Below are positions 44,208 through 52,095 of a stretch of DNA of 64,000 nt, piece after piece (position 1 is the stretch's first letter; each line of letters starts with the position of its first letter). The position numbers and the translations under genes were made by a program. The notes under the pieces are model-generated. The model had not been told where the DNA came from. It saw nothing but the letters and a program-made list of their open reading frames with translations, and made no database searches. Origin of the DNA: Spirosoma sp. KCTC 42546 (GTDB lineage: Bacteria > Bacteroidota > Bacteroidia > Cytophagales > Spirosomataceae); the NCBI RefSeq assembly GCF_006965485.1, contig NZ_CP041360.1, positions 806,001-870,000 on the forward strand, read 5' to 3'.

Positions 44208-46079
44208 TTAAATAAAGTTAGTTATGTCTAATTCGACAGCTTCAATATCTTTTAAATATGATTTACAAGATTTTAGTTGAGAAGTTAAAATGCCTACGAC
44301 TTTGTTTACTTCCGAATCTATCTCATGCTTTACATTTTGACTTATCCAGTCAAAACTTAAATTTGAATCTTTATTGTCATACACATGGGAAATTAAAGGC
44401 ATTGTATCAACTTTTCGAATACTACTAAACTCTTGAGTTGGAATTACTTTTTCACTCTTTAGTATTGCGAATAAATTCCCTATAAACTCTTCAATAAGCA
44501 TATAATATTTGAAGGGTGGATGTACATAGCCAATAACTTCCCACTCGTCATTATCTATTATCTCTTTACTGTTACTTACAACTAAGCCAGAAGTAAAAAT
44601 ATTTAACACCGCTTTTAGTTGTGCATTTACACCTCTTCTTTTTAATTTAGATATTAAATCTTTGATTATAGGGATTTCTATATATTTTACATAATTATAT
44701 TTGTCTAACTCTTTGCATAAAGACATGAAATTTTGAATATCCGATCCGTATGTATGAGCTGTGCTATTTTTCTTGTACTCTAACCTAACACGTATTTTAG
44801 CATAAATGGCCTCTTTGTTGGAACTTGTACTTTCAATGCAAGATGCTGCAAAATATTCTTGCATTGATCTATGAGCGAACGAAAGTATACCACTATCCTC
44901 GACCCATATTCCTATGGCAGTTTTTAAATCATCAACTACCTTATTCAGATCAAAATTTGGGAAATTTTTATTTTTATCTATGGCGATCTTTTTGGCAATA
45001 CCTAATTTTTGCTTTGCATAACCTCTGTCAAATGAATATTGGCTATCAAAAAAAGTTATTAAGGAGAAAGCCTTAAGAAGTTCTTCAAATTGCTCTTGAT
45101 GTAAAGTTGAAGAAAATTCCCTTTCGAAGCCGATTTTACTAGCTGAATCATGCTCTCTATATAATACCTCAAAAACTCGTCTATAGAATATAGATTTGCT
45201 ATCGGGAACACTTGAATTAGTTGAATAAGTTACAATATATAATGTTAGTAATAAGGGATTAGTTAAGTAAGAGTTTATATAATTATTTTTTGCTATTGCT
45301 AGAGATTGTTTTATTTTATCTGCAAGATTTTGCTTAATCTTTTGCAAATCAATAAATTTTCCAATATCATCCTCAGATAAGTCTTGCATATAATAATTAT
45401 GAAATTTGGGTAGCATTTCTAGATTACTATATGGCCTTGTAGTGATTAAATATCTATTCTTGTCATATTTTTCTACAAAGCTGTTTATTGAGGTGATTAC
45501 TTTATTCTTATGTTTAGCTTGCACTTCGTCATACCCATCAAGTAGAAATACAAAATTTCCAGCATTTAACAGCCTATTTAGAATTTCATTGTTTTGAGCT
45601 AGTTTTAAATTTATAATTTTCTCCTTAATGAAATGTTGTAAATCATTAGAACATTCATTTAAGTCTCTAAGTTGAATTAGTATTGGAATACCAAACTTCT
45701 CTTTTATGCAGTTTAAAAATAAATGCTTTATTAAAGTACTTTTACCGCTACCAGCATCGCCTGTTACTGTTACAAATCGAGTATTCCAAAAGACGCGATT
45801 TACAGATTGGGTATCTACTATAGCTTCATGCGATTTGTTATGTTCTCTTTTTTTGAGTTTTGCAGGAAAATAAATTTCATAGAAAGGCACAGGCTCATGT
45901 CTATGTAGAATAGTCTTTATGAGTCTAAAATCAACTTCATATTTATAAAGATATTCTGATAGAGCATCACTAAACAATTGCTTTGCTTCATCTTTAATGC
46001 CTCCTAGAAAGCTACTGGAAGTTTGGTATACCTCTTTAATTATCGCTGGGGCGGCAGACTTTAAAAGCGTTGCTTCCAT
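44208..46079 (-). CDS. NACHT-domain NTPase, candidate anti-phage protein
   Basis: 623 residues, clearly more AT-rich than genes to its left. N-terminal helical region about 1-90. The NACHT module has Walker A GDAGSGKST (107-115), Walker B with acidic tail VFLLDGYDE (177-185), and the sensor-type RYLITTRPYSNLEML. A winged-helix-like part follows (LTNPLLLTLYIVTYS, IFYRRVFEVLYREHD, LSFAHRSMQEYFAASCIES). The C-terminal ~200 residues are helical and do not show clear LRR or TPR repeats. No effector nuclease domain is recognised. Family knowledge: bacterial NACHT proteins (bNACHT) can protect against phages; this role is inferred. An IS sits 67 bp upstream of the start codon. Confidence 0.88.
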   Translation of the reverse strand: MEATLLKSAAPAIIKEVYQTSSSFLGGIKDEAKQLFSDALSEYLYKYEVDFRLIKTILHRHEPVPFYEIYFPAKLKKREHNKSHEAIVDTQSVNRVFWNTRFVTVTGDAGSGKSTLIKHLFLNCIKEKFGIPILIQLRDLNECSNDLQHFIKEKIINLKLAQNNEILNRLLNAGNFVFLLDGYDEVQAKHKNKVITSINSFVEKYDKNRYLITTRPYSNLEMLPKFHNYYMQDLSEDDIGKFIDLQKIKQNLADKIKQSLAIAKNNYINSYLTNPLLLTLYIVTYSTNSSVPDSKSIFYRRVFEVLYREHDSASKIGFEREFSSTLHQEQFEELLKAFSLITFFDSQYSFDRGYAKQKLGIAKKIAIDKNKNFPNFDLNKVVDDLKTAIGIWVEDSGILSFAHRSMQEYFAASCIESTSSNKEAIYAKIRVRLEYKKNSTAHTYGSDIQNFMSLCKELDKYNYVKYIEIPIIKDLISKLKRRGVNAQLKAVLNIFTSGLVVSNSKEIIDNDEWEVIGYVHPPFKYYMLIEEFIGNLFAILKSEKVIPTQEFSSIRKVDTMPLISHVYDNKDSNLSFDWISQNVKHEIDSEVNKVVGILTSQLKSCKSYLKDIEAVELDITNFI

Positions 46080-46179
46080 TTCTTATTTATTATATTTTTA
46101 TTTAAATCTAAGCTCTAATATTGAATATCCTACAGCGATTTTAATTGGATCAAGGTCAAAAGTTGTGGAGCATCTTAGA

Positions 46180-47028
46180 TTAAGCATATAACTGAGTGAG
46201 CCGATATAAGAAGAACTCCACATTGCTAACCCCTCTAAACTGAGCCCGAAACGCCTTGATCTTGGCATTAAAGGACTCCGCTGAGGCATTGGTGCTGCGG
46301 TTATCAAAGTAGTTCAGGATGGTTTCATAGTGGTTCTGGATCGAACGAGCCACCGTGTTGAAGGCCTTGAAACCCGCTTGGCGTACTTTTTCGTGCCATT
46401 TGGCCAACCGCCCTAAGCCGTAGAGTTTGTCGGTGGTGGCCTCAAAGATGTGACTCAGGGCCTGACTTAACTCATAAGCAGCCTTCAACTCTGGATAACG
46501 CTCAAACAGCAAAGCAGCCCGCTCTCGCTGGCTTTCTGTCCAGTCAGGCGCCTTTTTATAAAGCACATAGCGGCTGCGAGCCAGCAATTGTTTCACTGTA
46601 TCCCCATTGGTAAGTAACTCTGGTTGATAGTCGATCTGGTTAAACGTAGCCTGCTCAAGAGCCTCATTTTCAGCCTCCAAGGCTTGCCAGCGGTACTCAA
46701 CTCGCATAGTCTGGACGGCCTCCAGAGCCAGTTGTTGCACATGGAAACGGTCGGTCACTTGGATAGCCTTAGGGAAACATTTTTTAGCGATTAGGGCCAT
46801 ATTGCCTGCCATATCCAGGGTAATTTCCTTTACCTTTTTGCGCTGGTTTTCAGATAACTTACGCAATATCTCAATCACCGTCTCGGCTTTAGTACCCGCC
46901 ACAATGGCTACGATACTGCCCTTGCCTCCTCTAGCGGCTTTATTGGTCAGAATCGTATAGAGTTCCCCTTGTGAAAGACTCGTTTCATCTAGCGACAAAT
47001 GCGTACCCAGGTTTTGGGGATAAAGCAA
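46180..47028 (-). CDS. ISL3/ISAon1-type transposase, catalytic part
   Basis: 282 residues if started at TTG 47028. The same frame is open to 47172 and encodes residues that look conserved (NPTNINSIGGFYGVGGKILL, RQYRDYQSGFANWQQKQHAK), so the true product probably begins upstream or is made by frameshift from the preceding gene. DDE-type catalytic marks: LGTHLSLDETSLSQGELYT (first Asp), VKEITLDMAGNMALIAKKCF and QVTDRFHVQQLALEAVQTMR (second Asp), and STNASAESFNAKIKAFRAQFRG (the Glu). This is the DDE_Tnp_ISL3 fold. The similarity to the ISAon1 group is from memory. Confidence 0.88.
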   Translation of the reverse strand: MLYPQNLGTHLSLDETSLSQGELYTILTNKAARGGKGSIVAIVAGTKAETVIEILRKLSENQRKKVKEITLDMAGNMALIAKKCFPKAIQVTDRFHVQQLALEAVQTMRVEYRWQALEAENEALEQATFNQIDYQPELLTNGDTVKQLLARSRYVLYKKAPDWTESQRERAALLFERYPELKAAYELSQALSHIFEATTDKLYGLGRLAKWHEKVRQAGFKAFNTVARSIQNHYETILNYFDNRSTNASAESFNAKIKAFRAQFRGVSNVEFFLYRLTQLYA

Positions 47029-47152
47029 CCAGTCTTTGGCATGTTGCTTTTGTTGCCAATTGGCAAATCCACTCTGATAATCACGGTATTGGCGTAATAG
47101 AATTTTGCCACCAACCCCATAAAAGCCGCCAATGGAGTTGATATTAGTCGGG

Positions 47153-47506
47153 TTAGTATCGACTGATTTGTTTTAAAAAAGCGGGAAACTCACCGGTCAT
47201 CCGCGTTCCATCTGCTACCTGAGTCCAGTCTCGATAGACGACTTTGCCGGTTTGGGTATTGAGCCAGCGACGGCGTTTGATATGCAGGAATACCTGGTGG
47301 CCCCGGATGGGAAAGTCCTGGACGGTGATAGTGGGGAAAAAGCCTTTGGAGAGCAGATTCTTCCGTTGAGGGTCCGTCTCATCGGCATTTTTCTCTTCGA
47401 TATGAACATGAAAGACTCCCTCAGGGTGGTCGATGGAGGTCAATTCAAAATTTTGTAGGATGAACTCAGGCAACAGAAACTGAACGATGGGCAAGAAACT
47501 CTCCAA
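47153..47506 (-). CDS. ISL3/ISAon1-type transposase, N-terminal region protein
   Basis: 117 residues from TTG 47506. It reads FLPIVQFLLPEFILQNFELT, HPEGVFHVHIEEKN, FPTITVQDFPIRGHQVFLHI, RRRWLNTQTGKVVYRDW, and ends FLKQISRY. It is the N-terminal DNA-binding half of the transposase, encoded in a frame +1 to the catalytic ORF. The frames overlap by about 20 bp (47153-47172). Two-gene organisation or programmed frameshifting are both possible. Confidence 0.8.
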   Translation of the reverse strand: MESFLPIVQFLLPEFILQNFELTSIDHPEGVFHVHIEEKNADETDPQRKNLLSKGFFPTITVQDFPIRGHQVFLHIKRRRWLNTQTGKVVYRDWTQVADGTRMTGEFPAFLKQISRY

Positions 47507-47624
47507 AACAACTAGATTTGATTAATTCACAAACCTAAAAAAATACAATGCCCTCCACAACTTTTGGAACTGATCCTTTTAATTGAATTAAAATTAACTT
47601 ACAGTATAACCAACAATAAAAAAG

Positions 47625-47661
47625 CAAAAACCCCTCAGAAATCATTTCTGAGGGGTTTTTG
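47625..47661 (-). terminator. Bidirectional terminator beside the tRNA fragment
   Basis: AAAAACCCCTCAGAAA pairs with TTTCTGAGGGGTTTTT around a tiny loop, giving T-runs on both strands. It sits 10 bp from the 3' end of the tRNA-Val fragment and is the natural tRNA terminator on the original chromosome side of the integration site. Confidence 0.9.
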
Positions 47662-47670
47662 TGATTTGTG

Positions 47671-47719
47671 TGGGAGTTGACGGGTTCGAACCGCCGACCC
47701 TCTGCTTGTAAGGCAGAGG
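47671..47719 (-). other. 3' half of tRNA-Val(UAC): probable attachment site of an integrative element
   Basis: Read on the minus strand this is the anticodon arm CTCTGC-CTTACAA-GCAGAG (anticodon UAC), a variable loop, the T arm with loop TTCGAAC, and the 3' acceptor strand AACTCCC plus discriminator A. The D arm and 5' acceptor strand are missing: beyond 47719 there is no GGGAGTT partner. A tRNA 3' half next to a tyrosine recombinase is the usual attR/attL left by integration. The acceptor end points to low coordinates, so the element extends to the right. Confidence 0.85.
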
Positions 47720-47830
47720 TAATTATATTTCGAATAGTTCTGGCTTTACACTTTAAAGCCTATATATCAGAATTTTAAGACTCTTTTTTTCTGGTTAGTA
47801 TTGGTTATTTCTGGTTGTTATGGTAGATTT

Positions 47831-47868
47831 GTTTCAACCAACGTTTCAACTAACTCGTTGGTTGAAAC
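47831..47868. promoter_or_regulatory. Operator-like inverted and direct repeats before the integrase
   Basis: GTTTCAACCAACG (47831-47843) and CGTTGGTTGAAAC (47856-47868) are perfect 13-bp inverted repeats. A second direct copy, GTTTCAACTAAC, lies between them from 47843. The right arm ends 4 bp before the integrase ATG. It may be a regulator or recombinase/excisionase binding site, or a translation-blocking hairpin. Confidence 0.6.
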
Positions 47869-47872
47869 AAAA

Positions 47873-49228
47873 ATGGCAGGCACTCGAACAACAGACCATA
47901 AAGAAGGGAAAGCTACTGTCAAAGTAGTTTATTATACACATAAAACACTCGCTGATGGATCTCATCCATTTGTGGTCCGTATTACTAAGAACAGAAAGAA
48001 TCGTTGGATTTCAACCGGACTGAGTTTGCAGCCCAAATATTGGAACGAGCAGAAAAAGGAGATACGTCGTAGTTATCCTGAACCAGATCGATCGAAGCTG
48101 CTAAAAAAGCTAGCAGAGTGGCAGGATAAATATGAGAAGGTTGTTGAAATAGTGGCTGATACGGATGAGCAATACGATGTTAAATCGATAGCTGCGAAAG
48201 CTGTGGAAAGTCGCAAACAAACACGTAAGGTAACCTTGTTAGCTTATATTGATTCGATCGTTGAGGGTATGGTAAAAGCTAACCAAACTGGAAACGGCAT
48301 CGTTTATCGGGATCTACGCAATCAGTTATATAAATTCATTGTAGACGAATATGATGCCTCTGATGTGTCCTTCGATAAGATTACAGTGAAATTCTGTTAT
48401 GAATGGGAAAACACCTTACGCATTACAGGGTCGACAGAAAATACATTAAGTAATCGCTTTAGGACACTGCGTGCTGTATTAAACCGGGCTATAGCCAATG
48501 GCTATGCAAAGGCGGATAATTATCCTTTTGCGCGTAATGTGGCAGAAAAACATAAGTTTAGTGTAGGCAAGTTTGATACGTCAACGCAGAAACGGGCTAT
48601 TAGTCGAGACCATATACGTAAAATTGAAGCTTATCAACCAGTTGGAAGCGCTACTGGTCCATACGCTCAGCTGAAAAATGCTGCTGAGATTGAACGGCTC
48701 CAACGGGCTAAAGATATTTTCCTATTCTCGTTTTACTTAGCTGGGATAAATTTTGTTGACTTAGCGAAGCTCCGCTGGCGAGATATTCAGATTGATGATA
48801 CTGAAAACCAACGCATTAATTACGTTCGACAAAAAACCGGAGGGAAATTTTCTCTGAAGCTTTTAGAACCAGCAATAGCTATAATTGAGTGTTACAGAGC
48901 AGAAACGTATAGTGGAGCAGATAGCTATATTTTCCCTATCCTCAATGATCAAATACATACTACGGTTGTTAAAATCAACAACCGTATTCACAAGGTATTG
49001 GGGCAAACGAATACAGACTTAAAAACTATTGGCAAGACTATTGGGTTGGGAATCCCATTGACGACTTATGTAGCCCGTCATTCATTTGCCATGGCTCTTA
49101 TTCGAGCTGGGGCTGGCAAATCAGTCGTTGGGCAAGCTTTTCAACATGGAGCTGAGTCAACTACGAATGTGTATGTGAATAGTTTTGAAAATAGCGATGT
49201 TGATAGGGCTATGGATTCGTTGCTATAA
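47873..49228 (+). CDS. Tyrosine recombinase (phage-integrase family, SAM-like N-terminal domain)
   Basis: 451 residues from ATG 47873; an in-frame TTG at 47801 would begin ahead of the operator repeats and is less likely. N-terminal arm-binding domain about 15-100 (VVYYTHKTLADGSHPFVVRI, WISTGLSLQPKYWNEQKKEI). SAM-like core-binding domain about 125-235 (RDLRNQLYKFIVDEYDASDV, RFRTLRAVLNRAIANGYAK). Catalytic domain: Arg in AKLRWRDI, core Arg-His in TTYVARHSFAMALIRAGAGK, then QAFQHGAESTTNVYVNSF with the nucleophile Tyr in VYVNSF. This architecture is usual for Bacteroidota integrative elements. It lies 154 bp from the tRNA-Val fragment and should catalyse integration there. Confidence 0.93.
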   Translation: MAGTRTTDHKEGKATVKVVYYTHKTLADGSHPFVVRITKNRKNRWISTGLSLQPKYWNEQKKEIRRSYPEPDRSKLLKKLAEWQDKYEKVVEIVADTDEQYDVKSIAAKAVESRKQTRKVTLLAYIDSIVEGMVKANQTGNGIVYRDLRNQLYKFIVDEYDASDVSFDKITVKFCYEWENTLRITGSTENTLSNRFRTLRAVLNRAIANGYAKADNYPFARNVAEKHKFSVGKFDTSTQKRAISRDHIRKIEAYQPVGSATGPYAQLKNAAEIERLQRAKDIFLFSFYLAGINFVDLAKLRWRDIQIDDTENQRINYVRQKTGGKFSLKLLEPAIAIIECYRAETYSGADSYIFPILNDQIHTTVVKINNRIHKVLGQTNTDLKTIGKTIGLGIPLTTYVARHSFAMALIRAGAGKSVVGQAFQHGAESTTNVYVNSFENSDVDRAMDSLL

Positions 49229-49491
49229 AGAATATTACCAACCTATTGTTTTCTAATTGATCTTGATACTTTTCATTCAAAATGGCTATCTGTTTGGCCA
49301 CATGATTTAGTAATGACTCTGGAGAAAGTAATTGTGTGCTACTACCCAGCCGTATAATTTCGGCTATGAATTCATAGTTGAGGGTAAGTTTATATTGAAG
49401 CGTTACATCAGTTTTATTGACCAAGTGTATTTGCTTTGTTTGATGAATCTGGAGTCTATTAGTGCTGGAGATGACTTCCTCCCAGTAAACT
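49209..49491 (-). pseudogene. C-terminal fragment of a WYL-type regulator, truncated by an IS
   Basis: The minus frame is open from the IS border at 49491 to TAG at 49209-49211: VYWEEVISSTNRLQIHQTKQ, then TLQYKLTLNYEFIAEIIRLG, SSTQLLSPESLLNHVAKQIA, ILNEKYQDQL. The pattern (hydrophobic-Glu..Ile..LG...LL.PESL...V...I..L...Y) is that of WYL-domain C-termini. The N-terminal helix-turn-helix half is missing, and it ends exactly at the IS end. It overlaps the integrase 3' end by 20 bp, tail to tail. WYL proteins often control mobile elements and defence genes. Family call at moderate confidence. Confidence 0.6.
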
Positions 49492-51245
49492 GGCTCTTAC
49501 GCACTTTGTGTGGTTCAGGACCGATAAAGAGCTCGTTGTCGTAATAAGTCCAGCTTGGCCCGCCTATACATTTGCCGCTTAATAAGCTTGATGCGGGTCA
49601 CTTGTCCCTCGGTTTGGTCATTGCTCCATTCCATTGCCAAGGCCGCTCGTACAGCAGCATAGTCCTGTTGAAGTAGCAACCCAAACTGTCGCAACAACGC
49701 AGCCGAAGAGTTCTGATAACGAACCAACCAATCGTCTAATGCCTTCACTTGATGCCTACGAACCATAACGGCAAACTCCTTAGCTAATTCATAAACTTGG
49801 TTAATAGTAGGACCTTGATAGACATGAATCAGAAGTTGGTGATCAATCTCTTCTAAAAGGGAGCCAGGGCGCACCATCAGCCAAGCAAGCTGTTGAGTGG
49901 AAGGAAGTTCAGCTGTCGGCCTGGGTGCAGTCACAAGCTATTGATTAGATAAAGAGTAGTCTGTTACTACCTGATTTTCAGCCAAGGGTGCATCTTCGGT
50001 CAGGCGTCGACTGAGCCACTTAGTGGGTTGACTATCTGAACCTGAGTAGCCTTGTTGACAAATCTCCCGCCATAACTGTTGAGCATTATGACACCCCTCT
50101 TGGTAACGCTGTTCCAGGTAAGACAAGTAAGGTGTTAACATGCTACGACCTGTGGGACGCTGAATCCGCTCAGGAAACGATTCGGCGAAGACATACCGGC
50201 GCACCGTAGTCCGATTCAAATTAACTTCTCGACTGATTTGCCGAATGAACCAGCCCGCCTGATACAAGTGCTGTACCTTGTGGTAACAAGCCAGCTGCCT
50301 TTCTCGACTATTATAACGAGTTGCTAGTTCATTTTGCGAATAATCTCGCAAAAGGTAAATCAGTCGCTCAGTAGATTGTTTTACTGATAAGTTCCTTCCA
50401 GAAGTGGGTAGATTACGAAGCCGTTGATAGCTACCGGTCAGTATTCGTTCTACTACTTGCTCAAGATTTTGTAATAAATGCCATCGATCAGCTACTTGCT
50501 GGGCCTGCGGAGCGCCTTCTCGTGCACCCCGAGCATACTCTCCAGAGCGATCTCTTGTAATAACTTCTACGTCAGGATGCATTTGTAGCCAGTCCGTAAC
50601 CCTTCGGCAGTACGGCCTTCGAGTAAATCGCTAGGTTGATGGCGCTCAAGATCGACAAGGATTGTGCCGTATGTCTTCGCTTTGCGTATGGCCCAATCGT
50701 CAACTCCTAAAGCATGGGGTATGGGCGAGGCCGTCGGCTGCCATTTTCGAATAAGCCGTAATAAAGTATCATGACTGGTGGGCATATGTAAGTGAGCCAG
50801 TAAGCGGCTACCGGCTTTCCCGTCTAGCATCATGGCCACATTCCGTTGGGCCTGTGTTAATCGGCTGGTATGACGCGCATAAGCAGGCAACCAATCGGGA
50901 CAAGGCTGGCTAAACGTACGCCTAGGACAAGCCGGATTCAGACACAGAAATCGTCGCAGCCGAAGTTTCAGTTGGACAGATCTGTCACTAATAGGTAAAT
51001 CGGTAGGCTTACGGTAATAGAATCCATTCGATCGGTTTGAAACTTGTTGACAGAGAAGGCAGTAAGCCCGGTTATTGATTGAGTAGGCTGTTAAGACATA
51101 GCCCTTTTCAAGGGACTGACAGTTTATAATTTGGCAGTTTGGCAAATAAACTGGAAATGGAAGCTGAGTGCTCATTTAGTCAGAACACTAGAAGCTGAAA
51201 ATCAGATCATTCAAGCAGAGCAGCCATACAAACTGCGTAAGAGCC
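49492..51245 (-). mobile_element. Decayed ISL3 family insertion sequence
   Basis: Ends: GGCTCTTACGCACTTTGTGT at 49492 and, read inward from 51245, GGCTCTTACGCAGTTTGTAT; the GGCTCTT start is characteristic of ISL3 ends (from memory). Length 1754 bp. The bases flanking the two ends share only AGTA, so a clean 8-bp duplication is no longer visible. The transposase inside is broken. Confidence 0.85.
49515..51175 (-). pseudogene. ISL3 family transposase, broken by a frameshift and an in-frame stop
   Basis: Three minus-strand pieces together make a ~550-residue ISL3 transposase. 50567-51175 holds the zinc-finger part (AYCLLCQQVSNRSNGFYYRK, FLCLNPACPRRTFSQPCPDW) and the first catalytic Asp (HALGVDDWAIRKAKTYGTIL). 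49938-50582, in another frame, holds VEVITRDRSGEYARGAREGA and QVADRWHLLQNLEQVVERIL, with a helix-turn-helix insertion. After an in-frame TAG (49938-49940), 49515-49934 holds the acidic residue region AALAMEWSNDQTEGQVTRIK. One frameshift lies near 50567-50582. The gene cannot make a full transposase. Confidence 0.88.
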
Positions 51246-51292
51246 AGTATTTGTAGGCCCTCACTGCTTTGATACGTATAACATGTACTAGC

Positions 51293-51318
51293 CACAAAAA
51301 AAACGGGATATTTCCCGT
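51293..51318 (-). terminator. Terminator-like hairpin pointing toward the IS relic
   Basis: On the minus strand ACGGGA-AATA-TCCCGT is followed by eight T's, a classic short terminator. The gene it once ended on that strand would have lain where the plus-strand operon now begins, so it may be a leftover, or it may insulate the operon from the IS. Confidence 0.6.
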
Positions 51319-51393
51319 AATATTACATTACGTGGGTTAGTACCTTACGCGCTGATATTTAATACACTAATATCAATTACCTGTTATCACGCT

Positions 51394-51732
51394 GTGAGAC
51401 TATTATCAATCCTCTTTCTAACAGTTGCAATTGCCCGGCAAGTTTGCCATGCTCAAACAGCCGGAACAGATTCATCATCGGTCGCTGAAATCAGCTATTC
51501 GATTAGCACGAAGCTACTCCTAAGTCAGGAGTATTTTGAAAAGCAAGGGAATAAAAGTATAAGCAATAAACTAGAAAAGGTTAGTAATACATTTTCTCAA
51601 ATTAGTGAAGGGTTATCTAATGTGAGGCCTAGCATTGAATATATCGCTGCCTTTAAAGGTTATGATAAGGTGATTGCTTCTCTGCAAACGATCCCTCAAG
51701 CTTCTGCTTTACAATTACTGGATGACATCTAA
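51394..51732 (+). CDS. Exported helical protein, N-terminal part of a gene split by an in-frame stop
   Basis: 112 residues from GTG 51394. Signal peptide MRLLSILFLTVAIARQVCHA, then a helical region (ISYSISTKLLLSQEYFEKQG, SISNKLEKVSNTFSQISEG, KVIASLQTIPQASALQLLDD). The stop TAA at 51730-51732 is followed in the same frame by GAG GAC ATG and a further 115 codons, so with the downstream ORF this looks like one 229-residue periplasmic protein interrupted by a single nonsense codon. First gene of the Srf-like operon; no -7 promoter element was identified. Family unknown. Confidence 0.65.
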   Translation: MRLLSILFLTVAIARQVCHAQTAGTDSSSVAEISYSISTKLLLSQEYFEKQGNKSISNKLEKVSNTFSQISEGLSNVRPSIEYIAAFKGYDKVIASLQTIPQASALQLLDDI

Positions 51733-51738
51733 GAGGAC

Positions 51739-52083
51739 ATGGAAGTGAAGTTACAGCGAGACAATAGTATGAAACTAGACGACAAGTTTACCCGGCCCGT
51801 TAAAGTAAAAATTGTAACACGTAGAATAGTGGATGGTAAGGAAGTGGATGTGCCTGGATATATTATCAAATACAAACTTTGGTTTTTGAAAGACGAGAAA
51901 ACCCCATTGTTCAATTTTACCAACCCCACCCTTTCAGCAGAGAAGTCCATTACACCTGGCAACTACGATATATGGGCAGAATTACCCAGTTCTAGTAAGC
52001 AATACCCACAAAAGCGAACAAGAATGCGTATCCCCGACGTAGACGGTAGTGATGCAATAACTATTGTGCTACTCCTTAACTAA
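51739..52083 (+). CDS. Beta-sandwich-like domain, C-terminal part of the split gene
   Basis: 114 residues from ATG 51739, in the same frame as 51394-51732. It reads VKVKIVTRRIVDGKEVDVPG, YIIKYKLWFLKDEKTPLFNF, ITPGNYDIWAELPSSSKQYP, and ends ITIVLLLN. This looks like an extracytoplasmic carboxypeptidase-regulatory-like beta-sandwich (the SITPGNYDIWA turn is typical). It has no signal peptide of its own, which favours it being the tail of the upstream exported protein. Alone it would stay in the cytoplasm. Confidence 0.6.
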   Translation: MEVKLQRDNSMKLDDKFTRPVKVKIVTRRIVDGKEVDVPGYIIKYKLWFLKDEKTPLFNFTNPTLSAEKSITPGNYDIWAELPSSSKQYPQKRTRMRIPDVDGSDAITIVLLLN

Positions 52084-52095
52084 CTGGATATTAGC

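Larger units (their letters stand above)
46147..47576 (-). mobile_element. ISL3-type insertion sequence, complete, with 8-bp target duplication
   Basis: The terminal inverted repeats start GGATCAAGGTCAAAAGTTGT at 46147 and, read inward from 47576, GGATCAGTTCCAAAAGTTGT; both continue GGAG. TTTTAATT directly precedes the left end (46139-46146) and follows the right end (47577-47584), giving a perfect 8-bp duplication, the length expected for ISL3. The element is 1430 bp with two minus-strand open frames. The intact duplication means recent insertion. Confidence 0.9.

Noticed and set aside
47153..47172. Canonical -1 slippery heptamer (TTTAAAA) in the IS overlap
   Set aside because: The heptamer is there, but a -1 shift leads into a non-transposase frame; the catalytic ORF lies in +1, so this heptamer is not the explanation.
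47671..47719. Intact tRNA gene
   Set aside because: Only the anticodon arm, T arm and 3' acceptor strand are present; no 5' acceptor strand or D arm can be found in the next 100 bases.
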